This document shows positions 8,817-18,400 of a stretch of DNA of 41,304 nucleotides, piece after piece. The notes beneath the pieces were generated by a model. The model did not search any database. It saw only the letters and a program-made list of their open reading frames with translations, and had not been told where the DNA came from. The stretch lies in the NCBI GenBank assembly GCA_937923565.1, contig CALDTX010000171.1:1-41304 (forward strand), in the 5' to 3' direction. The translations under genes and the position numbers were made by a program. Source of the DNA: an uncultured Granulosicoccaceae bacterium. Its GTDB lineage: Bacteria; Pseudomonadota; Gammaproteobacteria; Granulosicoccales; Granulosicoccaceae. How positions within the stretch are numbered: the first letter of the stretch is position 1; each line of letters starts with the position of its first letter.

Positions 8817-9592
8817 TCGTTAAATGCTTCCGCACGGATAGAAACGACGTGCGAGCCATTGGCCAAACTCAGACCGGATTCTATCTGTGTTGTAAACCGA
8901 CTTTCGTCGATTCCTCTTTCTATCAGATAAGACACAATAGCTTTATTCCTTGCCGTACTGAGCTGTTTGTTTTCCGTACCGGACGCGAGATCGGCGCTGC
9001 CCACAGATACAAAAACATCAGATTCAGCATATAAAAACAGCAGCTCAAAAATTTTATCCAGATTGGTGGTAGCCTGCAAATTGAGGCTATCGCTTGCGCT
9101 TTCGAACGAGACAGAAGACGCCATAGCCGTAATTGATTCGAGCGCTTCACGGCGCATACGTTCAAAGGCGCTTTCGGGCTCCCTTACGAGCTCTGATTCT
9201 ACACCGACCGACAAGCTCGATACAGTCGGAGCGTTCACGATTGGGTTATCCTGCACATTTGATTCGCTCAATGGTAAACGGTCGTCATTTTCGCCAAGCA
9301 ATGACTCAGATCTGTCTATTTTGCCCACCGGTAGAGAGTCTGACGATGCCGACACTAATTTTTCGGAAACGATACTGGCTGATTGGGATGGCTGAACAGC
9401 CGTTGCAACGTTTTCATTAATATCCTGAGCCTCAACCGTTGTAGTTCGCGAGAAAAGGCTTTCTGGCATCAAAACCGGTGTATTCAATAAAGACCACCCC
9501 ACCAGCACAAAAAGCCCACAGCAAGACACCGCTAGCACAAGCCAACTGCTGTTGCCGGATGGTTCCGCTGTGTAGGTAATTTGCTGGTTCAT
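8813..9592 (-). CDS. Membrane-anchored protein with OmpA-like C-terminal domain
   Basis: 259 residues. One transmembrane segment lies near residues 16-36 (SWLVLAVSCCGLFVLVGWSLL), then a long acidic, Ser-rich linker (about 40-165). The C-terminal domain of about 85 residues has the OmpA-like order: beta strand FVSVGSADLASG, helix with LSTARNKAIVSYLIERGIDESRF, then a final strand VVSIRAEAF. The usual NxxLSxxRAxxV signature is recognisable as 'NKQLSTARNKAIVSYL', so peptidoglycan association is plausible but not certain. The gene is the first of a tight minus-strand run and is coupled to the coiled-coil gene by a 4-nt overlap. Confidence 0.75.
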   Translation of the reverse strand: MNQQITYTAEPSGNSSWLVLAVSCCGLFVLVGWSLLNTPVLMPESLFSRTTTVEAQDINENVATAVQPSQSASIVSEKLVSASSDSLPVGKIDRSESLLGENDDRLPLSESNVQDNPIVNAPTVSSLSVGVESELVREPESAFERMRREALESITAMASSVSFESASDSLNLQATTNLDKIFELLFLYAESDVFVSVGSADLASGTENKQLSTARNKAIVSYLIERGIDESRFTTQIESGLSLANGSHVVSIRAEAFNE

Positions 9593-9881
9593 TGCCTTTG
9601 CGATTGTGCCTTGGTTGGCATAACCAAGATTGAATAATCATTTGCCGTTTGACCTAAAACACGCGTGCGCAGCCAAATCGGGACGGAGATCAAATTCTGA
9701 GCGTTTTTTGACCACAAAACAAGCATATCGACCCCAATAAAACGTAACAAGTCGGCAGAATCAATGCTGCTTCACACAACACATGTTTGTGCACCTAAAC
9801 ACAGACTGATAAATCGCAAACGATAAGCTACACCCAATCGAATAAGCCTCCGCCAGCGAAGTGGACCAAGGTGAATAAAAA
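9593..9881. other. Divergent intergenic region, 289 bp
   Basis: Separates the minus-strand OmpA-like gene from the plus-strand lipoprotein gene and must hold both promoters. The listed small ORFs here are shadows. I see no convincing -35/-10 pair or RNA gene. The AAGGTG at the right end is the ribosome binding site for the GTG at 9882. Confidence 0.5.
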
Positions 9882-11273
9882 GTGAAGAAAAAAGCGGCAA
9901 TTACCCTACTGTTAACAACGACGTTATCGGCTTGTGGCTGGGTCGATTCCACCGGCCTTCAAGCCAATGATGGCAATGCCTATGCAGACCCAAGTTTGGC
10001 CATTTTAAATGATGGCGATGCCTTCGAAATGCAGGAACTATCAAATCGCGTTGCCGTCTTTAACGACAGTACCAACACGCAACAGAACTGGACATGGAAG
10101 CTACTGGATTCTCAGGCGAACATAGAAACCTGTTTGAAGTTTAGCGACTTCAAGCGTGAGCATTTAACCAATACACTGGAGAGAGCGTGCACAGATGCTA
10201 GTCGTTGTAGCGTCGACATTGTTGAAACGTTCGAGCTACAAACAACACGCTTTAAATTCAATATTCCACAGTTAAAAACGTCCGCTGCTTTAGCTTATCA
10301 AGCAAGCTCTACCGATAATGAAGGCAACACCGTTAATAAAAACCACACCGTTTGTGCCCTATCGATTAACGAAGCACCAACCGTGGAAAACGATGATTAT
10401 CAGGTATCTGAAAATGGTGATTTGATCGTTGATGGTGCTGATGCAAATAGCTTACTGGCTAACGATTACGACGACAACGATATTCGCAACACACCATTAA
10501 AAGTAAACACGACACCAGTAATAGCGCCACGCTATGCTGAGGAATTTACGTTGTATGATAACGGCAGCTTTTACTATAAACCCACTAGCGGTGTACTCCA
10601 AGCCAACGCGCAAACACTAACCGACAGCTTTAGTTATGCAGTCACCGATGGCCAGCATACGGTAGAGGCACAAGTTAACATCGACATCGTCGCATTTAAT
10701 AGCGAACCCGTACGTATAGCGCCACTACTCAACTTAGCGCTGTTCACTGAAAGCACCAACATACCGTACCAACTGGTGGACTTTAATGATTACTTTCAGG
10801 ATGCAGATGGCGATGCATTAGTGTTTAGTTTGGCGCGCGATAGTTTGCCTGAATCAGGAAATTTAACGCTCACTCGTGAAGGCTTACTACTGGGTTTTGT
10901 TGAAGCCCAAGATATCGGCCGATACAACGCTACCGTGTTTGCCACTGATGGCGGCACAGCGGTTAACGGTCAATTTACACTAAATATTACCGAATTTTTT
11001 GAACGTAATGGCAGACCAGCTGTTAGCGATATTAGAAACAAAACGGTTCGCGACTCGTTCGAATACGATGTGTCGGTGTTTTTCTCAGATGTTGATGAAG
11101 ATGTTTTAAGCTTTACGGCAGAAAATTTACCCAACGGTGTTTCGATTAGCGAACAAGGCGTCATTTCAGGAACAGCCGACAACAGCAATACCGGCACTTG
11201 GCTAGTGCGCGTAACAGCTGACGATCAACGTGGCGGTCAAACCAGTGATAGTTTCAGGCTACGCATTCGCTAA
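9882..11273 (+). CDS. Lipoprotein with tandem Ig-like/cadherin-like domains
   Basis: 463 residues, starting at GTG 9882 with AAGGTG about 8 nt upstream. The N-terminus is a lipoprotein signal with lipobox LSAC followed by GW, so it is lipid-anchored, probably in the outer membrane. Residues about 170-275 resemble a cadherin-like/VCBS repeat (PTVENDDYQVSENG, SLLANDYDDND, GSFYYKPTSG, DSFSYAVTDG). Two putative Ig domains of the He_PIG type follow (about 280-370 and 375-463: DYFQDADGDALVFSL, FFSDVDEDVLSFTAENLPNG). Such modules are common in adhesins and surface proteins. No catalytic motif is visible. Its stop overlaps the convergent hisN-like gene by 4 nt. Confidence 0.85.
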   Translation: MKKKAAITLLLTTTLSACGWVDSTGLQANDGNAYADPSLAILNDGDAFEMQELSNRVAVFNDSTNTQQNWTWKLLDSQANIETCLKFSDFKREHLTNTLERACTDASRCSVDIVETFELQTTRFKFNIPQLKTSAALAYQASSTDNEGNTVNKNHTVCALSINEAPTVENDDYQVSENGDLIVDGADANSLLANDYDDNDIRNTPLKVNTTPVIAPRYAEEFTLYDNGSFYYKPTSGVLQANAQTLTDSFSYAVTDGQHTVEAQVNIDIVAFNSEPVRIAPLLNLALFTESTNIPYQLVDFNDYFQDADGDALVFSLARDSLPESGNLTLTREGLLLGFVEAQDIGRYNATVFATDGGTAVNGQFTLNITEFFERNGRPAVSDIRNKTVRDSFEYDVSVFFSDVDEDVLSFTAENLPNGVSISEQGVISGTADNSNTGTWLVRVTADDQRGGQTSDSFRLRIR

Positions 11274-12100
11274 GCCTGTTGAGCGATAATAGCCAGTGCC
11301 TGCTCGTGCAGTGCCGCATTGGCACTGGCTACCACAGAGCCATCGATAATGGTGGCGTTGCCCTGCCAATCGGTGATGATTCCGCCAGCACCACGCACAA
11401 TTGGAATTAAAGCTTGAATGTCGTAGGCGTTTAGATCGCATTCAACAACCAGATCAACATAGCCCATTGCCAACAAGGCATAGCAATAACAGTCACCACC
11501 AAAACGCACCATGGATGTGACAGCCTTTATTTGATTAAGAACACGTTGTTGAAAACCGGCTTTGAAATAGTCTGGGCCTGTTGTTTGTACGATGGCACTG
11601 GCTAACGATTTGGTTTTACGCGTACTTAATGAACGCACGCCATGGCGGTCATGCAATTGCGTTAGATTGGGCGTGCCTATCAGCCGTTCACCGATATAAG
11701 GTTGGTCCATTACACCCAGAATGGTCTGGTCGCCATCATAAACACCAATTAATGTACCCCACATCGGCACACCTGTTATAAAAGCGCGAGTTCCGTCGAT
11801 AGGATCAACCACCCAAACAGGTTGTTGCTTGCTGATTATTGGTGCACTTTCTTCACCCAAGAAACCGTGGTCGGGGAAATCTTGAGCGATAACGGCTTTA
11901 ATGACTTTCTCAGCGCCTTTGTCGGCCGCCGTAACAGGATCAAAGCCGCCAGAAAGGTCTTTGTTTTCTACATCGATAGGTTGACGAAAATACTGCAATG
12001 TTTGGTCAGCCGCAGCATCAGCAGCCCTATTGGCCGTGTCCCGAAGCTTATCGAGTAAATTTTCATCAATAGGCTGAGGGTCAAACTTCGGCAAACTCAT
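11270..12100 (-). CDS. hisN: Inositol-monophosphatase-family phosphatase, histidinol-phosphatase (HisN) type
   Basis: I start the gene at the ATG at 12098-12100 (MSLPKFDPQPIDENLL), giving 276 residues; the track's extra 38 residues look unlike this family. The metal and phosphate motifs are present: GEESAP (Glu ligand), VVDPIDGTRAFITGVPMWGT (Asp ligands and family signature) and the late YDIQALIPIVRGAGG segment. The 'DPIDGTRAFI' form is, as I know it, characteristic of the HisN subgroup that dephosphorylates histidinol phosphate; inositol or other small phosphates are alternatives. It lies convergent to the lipoprotein gene and divergent from the lipoprotein-GDPD pair. No other his gene is nearby. 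Confidence 0.85.
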   Translation of the reverse strand: MSLPKFDPQPIDENLLDKLRDTANRAADAAADQTLQYFRQPIDVENKDLSGGFDPVTAADKGAEKVIKAVIAQDFPDHGFLGEESAPIISKQQPVWVVDPIDGTRAFITGVPMWGTLIGVYDGDQTILGVMDQPYIGERLIGTPNLTQLHDRHGVRSLSTRKTKSLASAIVQTTGPDYFKAGFQQRVLNQIKAVTSMVRFGGDCYCYALLAMGYVDLVVECDLNAYDIQALIPIVRGAGGIITDWQGNATIIDGSVVASANAALHEQALAIIAQQA

Positions 12101-12194
12101 AATCAAATTCCAAAAAATGTGGCTAGTACCATAACGCAGTCTGCCTATCCGTGCACCGTTTCCTGGATGGAGCTTTGACAGTAGGCGATTTTTC

Positions 12195-12245
12195 TGACGC
12201 CCATTATGCGTCAAGCGCGCCAGCGTAAAATCGAGTTATGCGTCA
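12195..12245. promoter_or_regulatory. Cluster of three TGACGC/GCGTCA half-sites between hisN and the lipoprotein-GDPD pair
   Basis: TTATGCGTCA occurs twice in direct orientation, with ATGCGTCA starting at 12206 and 12238, 32 bp apart (about three helical turns). An inverted TGACGC at 12195 forms an inverted repeat with the first copy. The arrangement sits in a 280-bp divergent intergenic region and looks like a regulator binding array. The regulator is unknown. The rest of the region is AT-rich with a possible TATACT -10 near 12315. Confidence 0.4.
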
Positions 12246-12380
12246 TAAATATTAATATTCATGAAAGGTTCATAAAGAGGCCTAAATTTCCTCACCAACG
12301 TGCAATCTCGCATCTATACTCCGTGACCCTGTAAACATACGCCGTTAGTGTAAGGCTACTAAGTGGTTGACTAAAACAGC

Positions 12381-12662
12381 ATGAATAAAAGACTATTTAT
12401 ATCGCTCACACTGTTGGCGTCGTTGCTTTTATTGAAAGCCTGCGCGCAAGTAGACCTAAAACAGGCAACCTATGGTGCGCTACGCAAACATGATTGCCGA
12501 ACCAATAATCTGGAACAAATTTGTGCGCAACCCTACCGCAGAGACTACATCGAGTATGCAAAAATGCGAGAGGAACTAATGCGCCAGCATCATGATCAAA
12601 CACAGTATCAAGCTCTGGAAAACACCCAGGCTCCCACGACCTTCGCCGGAATGACGCAATGA
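12381..12662 (+). CDS. Small lipoprotein of unknown function
   Basis: 93 residues with a lipoprotein signal: MNKRLF, a hydrophobic stretch, then LLLKAC with Cys near residue 21. The mature part is short, charged and has two further Cys residues (HDCRTN, QICAQP) that could form a disulfide. It contains the motif RRDYIEYAKMREELMRQ. The gene overlaps the following GDPD gene by ATGA, so the two are translated together. I do not recognise a named family; it may be an envelope accessory to the phosphodiesterase. Confidence 0.75.
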   Translation: MNKRLFISLTLLASLLLLKACAQVDLKQATYGALRKHDCRTNNLEQICAQPYRRDYIEYAKMREELMRQHHDQTQYQALENTQAPTTFAGMTQ

Positions 12663-13393
12663 CCGAACCTGCGCAACTTGCCCGAATTATTGCCCATAGA
12701 GGCGCATCCGCCGATGCACCAGAGAACACGCTAGCTGCTTTCGAATTAGCGGCCAGACAAGGGGCTAAATGCGTCGAGCTGGATGTATCGATTAGCTCAG
12801 ATCATATTCCTTTTGTACACCACGACGACACGCTAGAACGTTGCACCAATGGCTCAGGCTATCTGTGTGCGTATACCGCAGCGCAGCTCGACAAATTCAC
12901 AGCGGCAAATAATCACAGCGGTTTTAATAACGAGCCGATTCCCAGGCTTTCAACAACAATCGATCGGCTTAATCAATTAAACCTCGGTCTTAATCTTGAA
13001 ATAAAGCCAACGCCGGGCTTGGAAATCGAAACCACGACAGCCATTTGCGAAACCATAAAAACCCATTGGAAAAGCGATTTACCGTTGGTGCTTTCAAGTT
13101 TTAATCAGGAAGCATTAGCACTAGCAAGAGACCTTCTACCCGGCGCACCCCGAGCACTCATTGTTTGTGCAGTACCTTCGAACTGGCGACAACTTACTCA
13201 GCAATTGCTTTGCAGCAACCTGCATGTAGCTGCCGAACTACTGAACAAAGAACAGGCTACATCTGTTCTTGATGCCAGCCTTGGCTTATATTGTTTTACA
13301 GTTAATGACGTTGAACAAGCTAAACGCTTATTTGACATGGGTGTGCACGGCGTCTTTACCGACCGGCCAAAAAAGCTTCTAACTGCACTGTAA
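12659..13393 (+). CDS. Glycerophosphodiester phosphodiesterase family protein
   Basis: 244 residues, matching the short cytoplasmic UgpQ type with no signal peptide. Active-site residues are visible: IAHRGASADAPENTLAAF near residues 11-28 (His-Arg and Glu-Asn), ELDVSISSDHIPFVHHDDTLER near 38-59 (Glu, Asp and general-acid His), LEIKP near 114 and the late TVNDVEQAKRLFDMGVHGVFTDRP. It hydrolyses glycerophosphodiesters to glycerol-3-phosphate and an alcohol, as in phospholipid recycling. Its start overlaps the small lipoprotein gene, so the two form an operon. Confidence 0.93.
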   Translation: MTEPAQLARIIAHRGASADAPENTLAAFELAARQGAKCVELDVSISSDHIPFVHHDDTLERCTNGSGYLCAYTAAQLDKFTAANNHSGFNNEPIPRLSTTIDRLNQLNLGLNLEIKPTPGLEIETTTAICETIKTHWKSDLPLVLSSFNQEALALARDLLPGAPRALIVCAVPSNWRQLTQQLLCSNLHVAAELLNKEQATSVLDASLGLYCFTVNDVEQAKRLFDMGVHGVFTDRPKKLLTAL

Positions 13394-13403
13394 TAAACGG
13401 CCT

Positions 13404-13426
13404 AGCCAGTCAGTTGCTGTCTGGCT
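13404..13426. terminator. Hairpin between convergent genes, possible bidirectional terminator
   Basis: AGCCAGTCAG pairs with CTGTCTGGCT around a TTG loop, with one T-T mismatch. It overlaps the last codons of the minus-strand hydrolase and lies just after the GDPD stop. T-tracts on either side are weak, so the terminator role is inferred mainly from position. Confidence 0.4.
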
Positions 13427-14276
13427 GTTTGAATAATCGGGCATTTAAGCGTTTTGGAGATTGAGAACGAACTGCGCGCAACACCTCCGGCCAAAGCGCC
13501 AACCAACAACAGCCATGGGTAAAACCCGGCAAGCTTAACCCCCACGCATTAGTTTGATTCAAAACGAAAGGCTTGGATAACTGCGCTGGAATTACCGCAT
13601 CTGCAGTACCCAACAAATGCCATTGAACCACAGACGCTCGTAATTTCGGCTGCTTCGCCGGATTCAACGAACTGTAAAGCGGTGTGTATCCATGTAGCTT
13701 TGTCCAACCATCGGTGTCTAAATTGCCAGCAACAGTAACAAGCTCAACCACTTTATCCTGATTAGCTGCCAGCAACAAAGCAAGTGCCGCTCCCCCGCTA
13801 TGGCCAAAAAGCCTGACCTTTTTAACCTTGTGTTGTTTAATTAAAACGCGCAATGCAGCACCCATGGCGTTCACAACGGTGGGTGAGTAACGTGCTGATG
13901 TCCAGAGCTTATCGTTACATGCACTATCATTAGAATTACCGTGATAACAAGGTCTGCCCAGATAAACACTTGGCTGGGTATCCTGAGCCATAAGCTTTAG
14001 CATCAGCGGGTTACTGCCGGTGGGATCTGCCATAACAAAATAGCGGTATCGCCAAGGGGTGCCATCACCCTCCAGATAAACACTAAGAGTATCTGTGGTT
14101 TGGTCAAGATGGTGCTTGTATATCGTCAATTCGAACCCATTAACATTAATCGTCGATCGTTTGAAACCGGCATCGATAGCAACATGATCAATACGAGTTT
14201 GTGCGCTCTGGCAACCCAACAATGGGAACAGCATCACGAAAAACACCGCTACTTTGAAAAAGCGTGATGATTTCAT
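13410..14276 (-). CDS. Lipoprotein alpha/beta hydrolase
   Basis: 288 residues. The N-terminal lipoprotein signal ends at lipobox LLGC|QS (Cys22). The hydrolase fold shows the nucleophile elbow FGHSGGAALALLLAA near residue 158, a likely acid in LGTADAVIP near 227 and a late His in GFTHGCCW near 252, which together make a plausible Ser-Asp-His triad. The early YLEGDGTPW could supply the oxyanion hole. The substrate is not evident; esterase or lipase action in the envelope is the simplest reading. It is convergent with the GDPD gene and divergent from the RND pump genes. Confidence 0.82.
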   Translation of the reverse strand: MKSSRFFKVAVFFVMLFPLLGCQSAQTRIDHVAIDAGFKRSTINVNGFELTIYKHHLDQTTDTLSVYLEGDGTPWRYRYFVMADPTGSNPLMLKLMAQDTQPSVYLGRPCYHGNSNDSACNDKLWTSARYSPTVVNAMGAALRVLIKQHKVKKVRLFGHSGGAALALLLAANQDKVVELVTVAGNLDTDGWTKLHGYTPLYSSLNPAKQPKLRASVVQWHLLGTADAVIPAQLSKPFVLNQTNAWGLSLPGFTHGCCWLALWPEVLRAVRSQSPKRLNARLFKQPDSN

Positions 14277-14310
14277 AGCTTATATCCACTGTAACGCTGC
14301 TCAATACGAC

Positions 14311-14337
14311 GGCATCGGGTTAAGCAACCGATATAAT
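14311..14337 (+). promoter_or_regulatory. Probable sigma-70 promoter of the RND efflux operon
   Basis: A perfect -10 TATAAT lies at 14332-14337, 39 nt upstream of the adaptor gene ATG. The -35 is weak (around ACGGCA). The spacer holds an imperfect inverted repeat (ATCGGGTT / AACCGAT) that could be an operator overlapping the promoter. Confidence 0.5.
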
Positions 14338-14375
14338 AATAAAAGTAGTGATACTCAGATAGGACTGAAAAACAC

Positions 14376-15470
14376 ATGAGATTTTCCTTTCTTGCAGCTG
14401 GCATACTGGTGCTTGCACTGGGCCTTTGGATGGCCAGCGGAATGCTCAACAACAATGATAGCGAAGAAAGCGAAGAAATTAGAAATGCTGAGTCCGCCAT
14501 TTTTAAGGTCGAATACATTGATGTTGCTCTTTCCACCAAAGAACGCAATATAGTTTTACAAGGCCAATTAGAACCCATTCGACACCTGCAGCTACGCGCC
14601 GCAACCAGCAGCGATGTGCAAGAGGTTAACGTTGTTAAAGGCTCGCGCGTCAAGGCTGGCGATAAAATTGTTACGTTAGCTTTACTTGATCGCGAGTCCG
14701 ACCTGCGCGAAGCACAGGCTCGTGTGAAAACCGCCTTAAGTGAGCAAAAAGCAGCTACTTCATTACGCAAGCAAGGTTTGCAATCGCAGGTTCAACTCGA
14801 ACAAATTCAAGCACAGCTCGCTTCAGCCCGTGCACAACTGGCACGCGTGCAACGCGACATTACCAACACCACCATAACAGCCCCCTTTGACGGCATTATC
14901 AATGATATTCCGGTTGAACTCGGCCAGCTTGTTTCCAACGGCGACGTTATGGCAGAAATTGTTGATGATAGCCAATTCTTAATTACGGCCAATGCCGCTC
15001 AACAAAGCGTTGCGCAACTGCAATTAGGTAAAGCGGTTACCGCAGAACTGATCACCGGTGAAACGCTCACTGGCGAATTAAGCTTTATTGCCTCCGTCGC
15101 AGACAGCGATACTCGTAGCTTCGCCGTTGAAGCCACGTTGAAAAACCCGGGTACCAATGTGTCTTCCGGTGTCAGCGCATCCTTAGTGGCGCCCGTTGCT
15201 CAAATTGAAGCGGTGTTCCTAACACCCTCAGCCTTGTCATTGGGCGATGATGGTGAACTTGGTGTAAAAATCGTAAACAGTGAAAACATCGTAGAATTCA
15301 TACCCATCAAACTTGAAAGTACCTCACTCGATGGCGCTTGGGTAACGGGCATTCCCGACAACACCCGCGTTATAACGCTAGGTCAGGGGTTTGTAAATGC
15401 CGGGCAATTAGTCGAGCCGGTGCCAGCCGTGGTGGAGCAAGGCTTAAAGCCAGACAACCAAGAGGGTTAG
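14376..15470 (+). CDS. RND efflux periplasmic adaptor (membrane fusion protein)
   Basis: 364 residues with an N-terminal hydrophobic signal or anchor (FLAAGILVLALGLWMASGML) that has no lipobox Cys. The order is typical of HlyD/AcrA adaptors: a lipoyl half-motif (ATSSDVQEVNVVKGSRVKAGDKIVTL, about residues 78-102), a short coiled-coil hairpin (about 105-155), the returning lipoyl strand (ITAPFDGIINDIPVELGQLVSNG), then beta-barrel and membrane-proximal domains. It links the inner-membrane pump to an outer-membrane channel. The permease gene follows after 4 nt. No TolC homologue is in the window. Confidence 0.93.
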   Translation: MRFSFLAAGILVLALGLWMASGMLNNNDSEESEEIRNAESAIFKVEYIDVALSTKERNIVLQGQLEPIRHLQLRAATSSDVQEVNVVKGSRVKAGDKIVTLALLDRESDLREAQARVKTALSEQKAATSLRKQGLQSQVQLEQIQAQLASARAQLARVQRDITNTTITAPFDGIINDIPVELGQLVSNGDVMAEIVDDSQFLITANAAQQSVAQLQLGKAVTAELITGETLTGELSFIASVADSDTRSFAVEATLKNPGTNVSSGVSASLVAPVAQIEAVFLTPSALSLGDDGELGVKIVNSENIVEFIPIKLESTSLDGAWVTGIPDNTRVITLGQGFVNAGQLVEPVPAVVEQGLKPDNQEG

Positions 15471-15474
15471 GTTC

Positions 15475-18400
15475 ATGAAAGCGCTCATCGATGCGGCCTT
15501 CAACCGCAATAGAACCGTTATTATGTTGCTACTCTTTTTGGTAGCGGCAGGTATCGTGGCCTATCAGGCCATTCCAAAAGAATCCGAACCCGATGTCCCC
15601 ATTCCTATCATCTATGTATCGATGGGTCACGATGGCATATCGCCAGAAGATGCAGAACGTCTGTTGGTTCGACCAATGGAAAAAGAACTGCAGAGCATCA
15701 CCGGCATTAAGGAAATGCGCAGTACGGCCAGCGAAGGTCACGCCTCAGTACTACTGGAGTTTGATGCTGGTTTCGATGGCGAAACCGCCTTAGCTGATGT
15801 GCGCGCCCAAGTAGATGCTGCGCGATCAAAGCTACCCACCGATACCGACGAACCCAGCGTTAATGAAATTAACATTGCGTTGTTTCCGGTACTGAATATC
15901 AGTCTGTCGGGCCCAATCCCAGAACGAACGTTGGTAAAAATTGCCCGCGAACTCAAAGACCGTCTAGAAGCCTTGCCCGGTGTACTTGAAGCCGACATTG
16001 CCGGCGAACGCGAAGAAGTGCTCGAAATTGTTGTAGACCCAATGATCATGGAAACCTATGAGGTCGACTTCAATTCTCTGTTTTCTCTGATACAAAACAA
16101 CAATTTGCTGGTTGCCGCTGGCGCTATCGATACTGGTGCGGGCCGCATGGTGCTTAAAGTCCCCGGCATTATCGAGAACATCAACGACATCATGAAGTTA
16201 CCAGTAAAAGTAACCGATGATGCCGTGGTCACTTTTGGTGACGTTGCCAGCATTCGACGAACCTTTAAAGATCCAAGAGGCTTTGCCCGGCTCGACGGGC
16301 AGCCAACATTGGTTCTCGAAATCAGTAAACGGCTCGGCGCTAACATTATTGAAACCATCGATGACGTAAAAGCAACCATCGAAGAGAGTCGCAGCAGCTT
16401 GCCCGAAACTCTGGACATTGGTTTTCACCAAGACAAGTCTGCACAAACCAAAACCATGCTGGCCGACTTACAGAACAACGTGATTTCCGGGGTTGTGCTG
16501 GTCATGATCGTCATCATGGCTGCGCTGGGTATTCGCTCCAGCTTATTAGTCGGTTTTGCTATTCCGGGCTCATTTTTAACCGGCATATTGGTCATACATT
16601 CCATGGGTTTCACCATGAACGTTGTGGTGCTATTCAGTCTTATTCTGGTGGTGGGTATGTTAGTGGACGGCGCAATCATCGTAACCGAGCTGGCTGATCG
16701 TAATATCGACCAAGGCTTTGATACTGCTGAAGCTTACGCGATGGCGTCCAAGCGAATGGCTTGGCCAGTTATTGCATCTACATTTACAACGCTGGTTGTC
16801 TTTGCACCGTTGCTGTTTTGGCCAGGCATGATCGGACAATTCATGCGCTATATGCCCATCACAGTAATCTCTTGCTTGATGGCTTCATTGTTAATGGCGC
16901 TCATCTTTATTCCCGTTATTGGTAAGTTTATCGGTCGTAAGCAGCAAAAGCCGGTGGTCGAAAAAGAAGACATTGACGATCCTGCACGGGCAAACCTACG
17001 TAATGTGCTTAGAAACCCGGAAGGGCACAATTCCGTTGCTAACATCACGGCTGATGACATTCGCACTGGTGCATCTGGCTCGAAAGCCGGTTACCTGCGT
17101 ATTTTAAACGTACTGCTCAAAGCGCCAGGCCTCACCTTGCTCGCCACTTTGGTGTTCACGGTTGCTGTGTACTTTGTTTATTCCGTGGTTGGTAAAGGCG
17201 TAGAGTTCTTCCCGGATATCGAACCTGAATCTTTAGCGGTACAGGTGCTTGCACGCGGCGATCTCTCAATATACGAGCAAGATAAAATTCTTAAACGCAT
17301 CGAAGATCGACTCTTAACCCGAACAGAGTTTAAATCTGTTTACACACGCACCGGCGTAGACTCACAAGATGGTGGTGATGTTATTGGCAACATTTCTTTA
17401 GAACTTAAAGACTGGGACAAACGCGATTCAGCCGTTAACATCATTGCAGAGCTTGAAGATTTAACCAGCGATCTGGCAGGTATAAAAATAGAATTCCTCA
17501 AGAATCAGGGTGGGCCTGACGGCGGCGGCAAACCAATCAACATACAAGTTAGCGCCAACACCACTGAGAAACTCTATGAAGCCGTGCAGTATGTTAACGG
17601 GCAAATGGTTAAAGTTGGTGGCTTCTCCGGCATTGAAGATAATCGTCCGCTGCCTGGTATTGAGTGGCGTTTACAGGTTGATCGTCAACTTGCAGCTCGC
17701 TATGGCGCCAACATCGCGCTTATCGGTAACGCGGTTCAAATGATTACAACTGGCATACGAGTAGCTGGCTACCGCCCCGACGATGCCACTGATGAACTCG
17801 ATATCCGGGTGCGTTATCCAATTGATCAACGCAATTTAGACCAAATTACGCAACTGCGCGTACCCACCTCGCGTGGCATGGTACCGGTTGGTAACTTCGT
17901 TACATTGAAGCCTGCGCCAAAAACCGGCTTGATCAATCGCGTCGATGGTAACCGTGTTATCACGATTCAGTCCGATGTAGAAGAAGGCTTTCTCCCCGAT
18001 ACCCAATTGAAACTGTTGCAACAAGAGCTCGCTGACGGGCCGCAAGATCCCGATGTGTCAGTACAGTTCAAAGGCGAAGCGCAAGAACAACAAGAAACCA
18101 TGACGTTCTTAATGACTGCTTTCATTGCGGCGATCTTTTTTATGATGATCATATTAGTAACGCAATTTAACAGCATATACCAATCGATATTAGTACTCAG
18201 TGCGATCATTTTTTCTACTTCTGGCGTACTCATCGGCCTCATGGTCACCGGACAAACCTTCGGTATTGTTATGGTGGGCATCGGTATCATCGCGCTGGCA
18301 GGCATTGTTGTTAACAACAACATTGTATTAATCGATACCTACAATAACTTTCGCAATTCTGGTGCTGCGGCACTGGATGCCGCCATGCTCACAGGTTCAG

